NCBI GenBank assembly: GCA_013813955.1
Contig: JACCQW010000164.1
Coordinates: 1-5,967, forward strand
Direction of reading: 5' to 3'
DNA length: 5,967 nt
From: Solirubrobacterales bacterium
Lineage (GTDB): Bacteria; Actinomycetota; Thermoleophilia; Solirubrobacterales; Solirubrobacteraceae
Part shown: piece by piece, positions 5,669 to 5,967 of the stretch
Numbering within the stretch: position 1 is the stretch's first letter
Layout: each line of letters starts with the position of its first letter
The notes under the pieces: model-generated
Databases searched by the model: none
Told to the model about the DNA's origin: nothing
What the model saw: the letters and a program-made list of their open reading frames with translations, nothing else
Position numbers and translations under genes: made by a program

Positions 5669-5967
5669 GGCGGGCGCCGGGCGAGGCCGATGAGCTTGCC
5701 GTCGCCGCACACCAACAGCGGATCGAGATGGAGCCTGCTCGCGAAGTCCCTGAAGGCGGCCTGGTAGCCGATGTCGTCGGCCACCAGCACGCCGCCTGGC
5801 CGCAACGCCGCCCAGATCAGCTCGAACGCCCAGGACTGGCCCGCGTAGGACTTGTCCGAGTCGTAACGGACGAGGTCCAGCGTCGGCGTCGACCGGATCG
5901 CGTCGACGAGCCCGGGCCGGTCGGGGCGACGGATGAGCGTCCACGCGCCACGCAGCTCGTATGGGAT
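5665..5967 (-). CDS. Class I SAM-dependent methyltransferase, C-terminal part (5' end outside window)
   Basis: Reading from the right edge on the - strand, the frame is open for 100 residues and ends in TGA. The fragment contains LVRYDSDKSYAGQSWAFELI at 32-51 and LRPGGVLVADDIGYQAAFRDF at 55-75, then CGDGKLIGLARRPP at the end. The DSDKSY segment and the PGGVLVADDI strand with paired Asp64/Asp65 are typical of the Methyltransf_24-like group of class I methyltransferases often found beside polysaccharide genes. In some related O-methyltransferases such acidic residues bind a divalent metal, but that is not shown here. The SAM-binding glycine-rich motif must lie upstream, outside the window. The gene is the first seen of a three-gene coupled group and overlaps the next start by four bases. 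A long open frame in another phase covers the same DNA and can hide this gene. Substrate unknown; a sugar hydroxyl is likely from context. Confidence 0.85.
   Translation of the reverse strand: MPYELRGAWTLIRRPDRPGLVDAIRSTPTLDLVRYDSDKSYAGQSWAFELIWAALRPGGVLVADDIGYQAAFRDFASRLHLDPLLVCGDGKLIGLARRPP

Noticed and set aside
4541..5767. 408-residue open frame on the + strand, antisense to the glycosyltransferase
   Set aside because: It has no recognisable domain and is rich in Arg, Gly, Glu and Asp as expected from the reverse of a high-GC gene; long antisense frames are common at this GC.
5669..5944. N-terminal extension of the - strand glycosyltransferase to a 480-residue protein
   Set aside because: The added 92 residues are low-complexity Arg/Pro/Ala sequence overlying a real methyltransferase in another phase, and the GTG at 5668 gives the normal GT4 N-terminus.
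1..5967. Search for tRNA, rRNA, CRISPR array, insertion sequence, transposase or attachment sites
   Set aside because: No such pattern was seen by eye; nearly all bases are accounted for by the six genes.

Overview
The window is a slice of a surface-polysaccharide (exopolysaccharide or O-antigen-like) biosynthesis locus from a very GC-rich bacterium. Most of it is about 70-80% GC, with GTG starts and few recognisable Shine-Dalgarno sequences. An actinomycete or a thermoleophilian (Solirubrobacterales-like) fits best, but no marker gene settles the taxonomy.

Layout: six protein-coding genes in two converging groups. On the + strand are the 3' part of a family-4-like glycosyltransferase (3-752), a complete GT4 glycosyltransferase (817-1989) and a Wzx/PST-type polysaccharide flippase (2082-3608). 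On the - strand, read from the right edge leftwards, are the 3' part of a class I SAM-dependent methyltransferase (5967-5665), a complete GT4 glycosyltransferase (5668-4502) and a second, unrelated class I SAM-dependent methyltransferase (4505-3528). The three - strand genes are joined by 4-base stop/start overlaps and look like one translationally coupled operon. The two groups meet tail to tail, and the last 81 bases of the flippase and second methyltransferase genes are read on both strands. There is no gene-free stretch longer than 92 bases, and no tRNA, rRNA, CRISPR array or insertion sequence.

How the genes fit together (inference): the three glycosyltransferases would add sugars to a lipid-linked oligosaccharide on the cytoplasmic face of the membrane. 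The methyltransferases would methylate sugar residues, nucleotide-sugar precursors or the chain end, and the flippase would move the finished unit across the membrane. The initiating phosphoglycosyl transferase, polymerase and chain-length regulator are not in this window, so the exact product cannot be named.

The points most worth a second look are the 81-bp convergent coding overlap, the lower-GC middle glycosyltransferase gene with a TTA codon, the MT-GT-MT overlapping cassette (including a methyltransferase hidden under an over-long reading frame), and a degenerate N-terminal metal-binding motif in the second methyltransferase. Nothing here amounts to a clearly new biological system.
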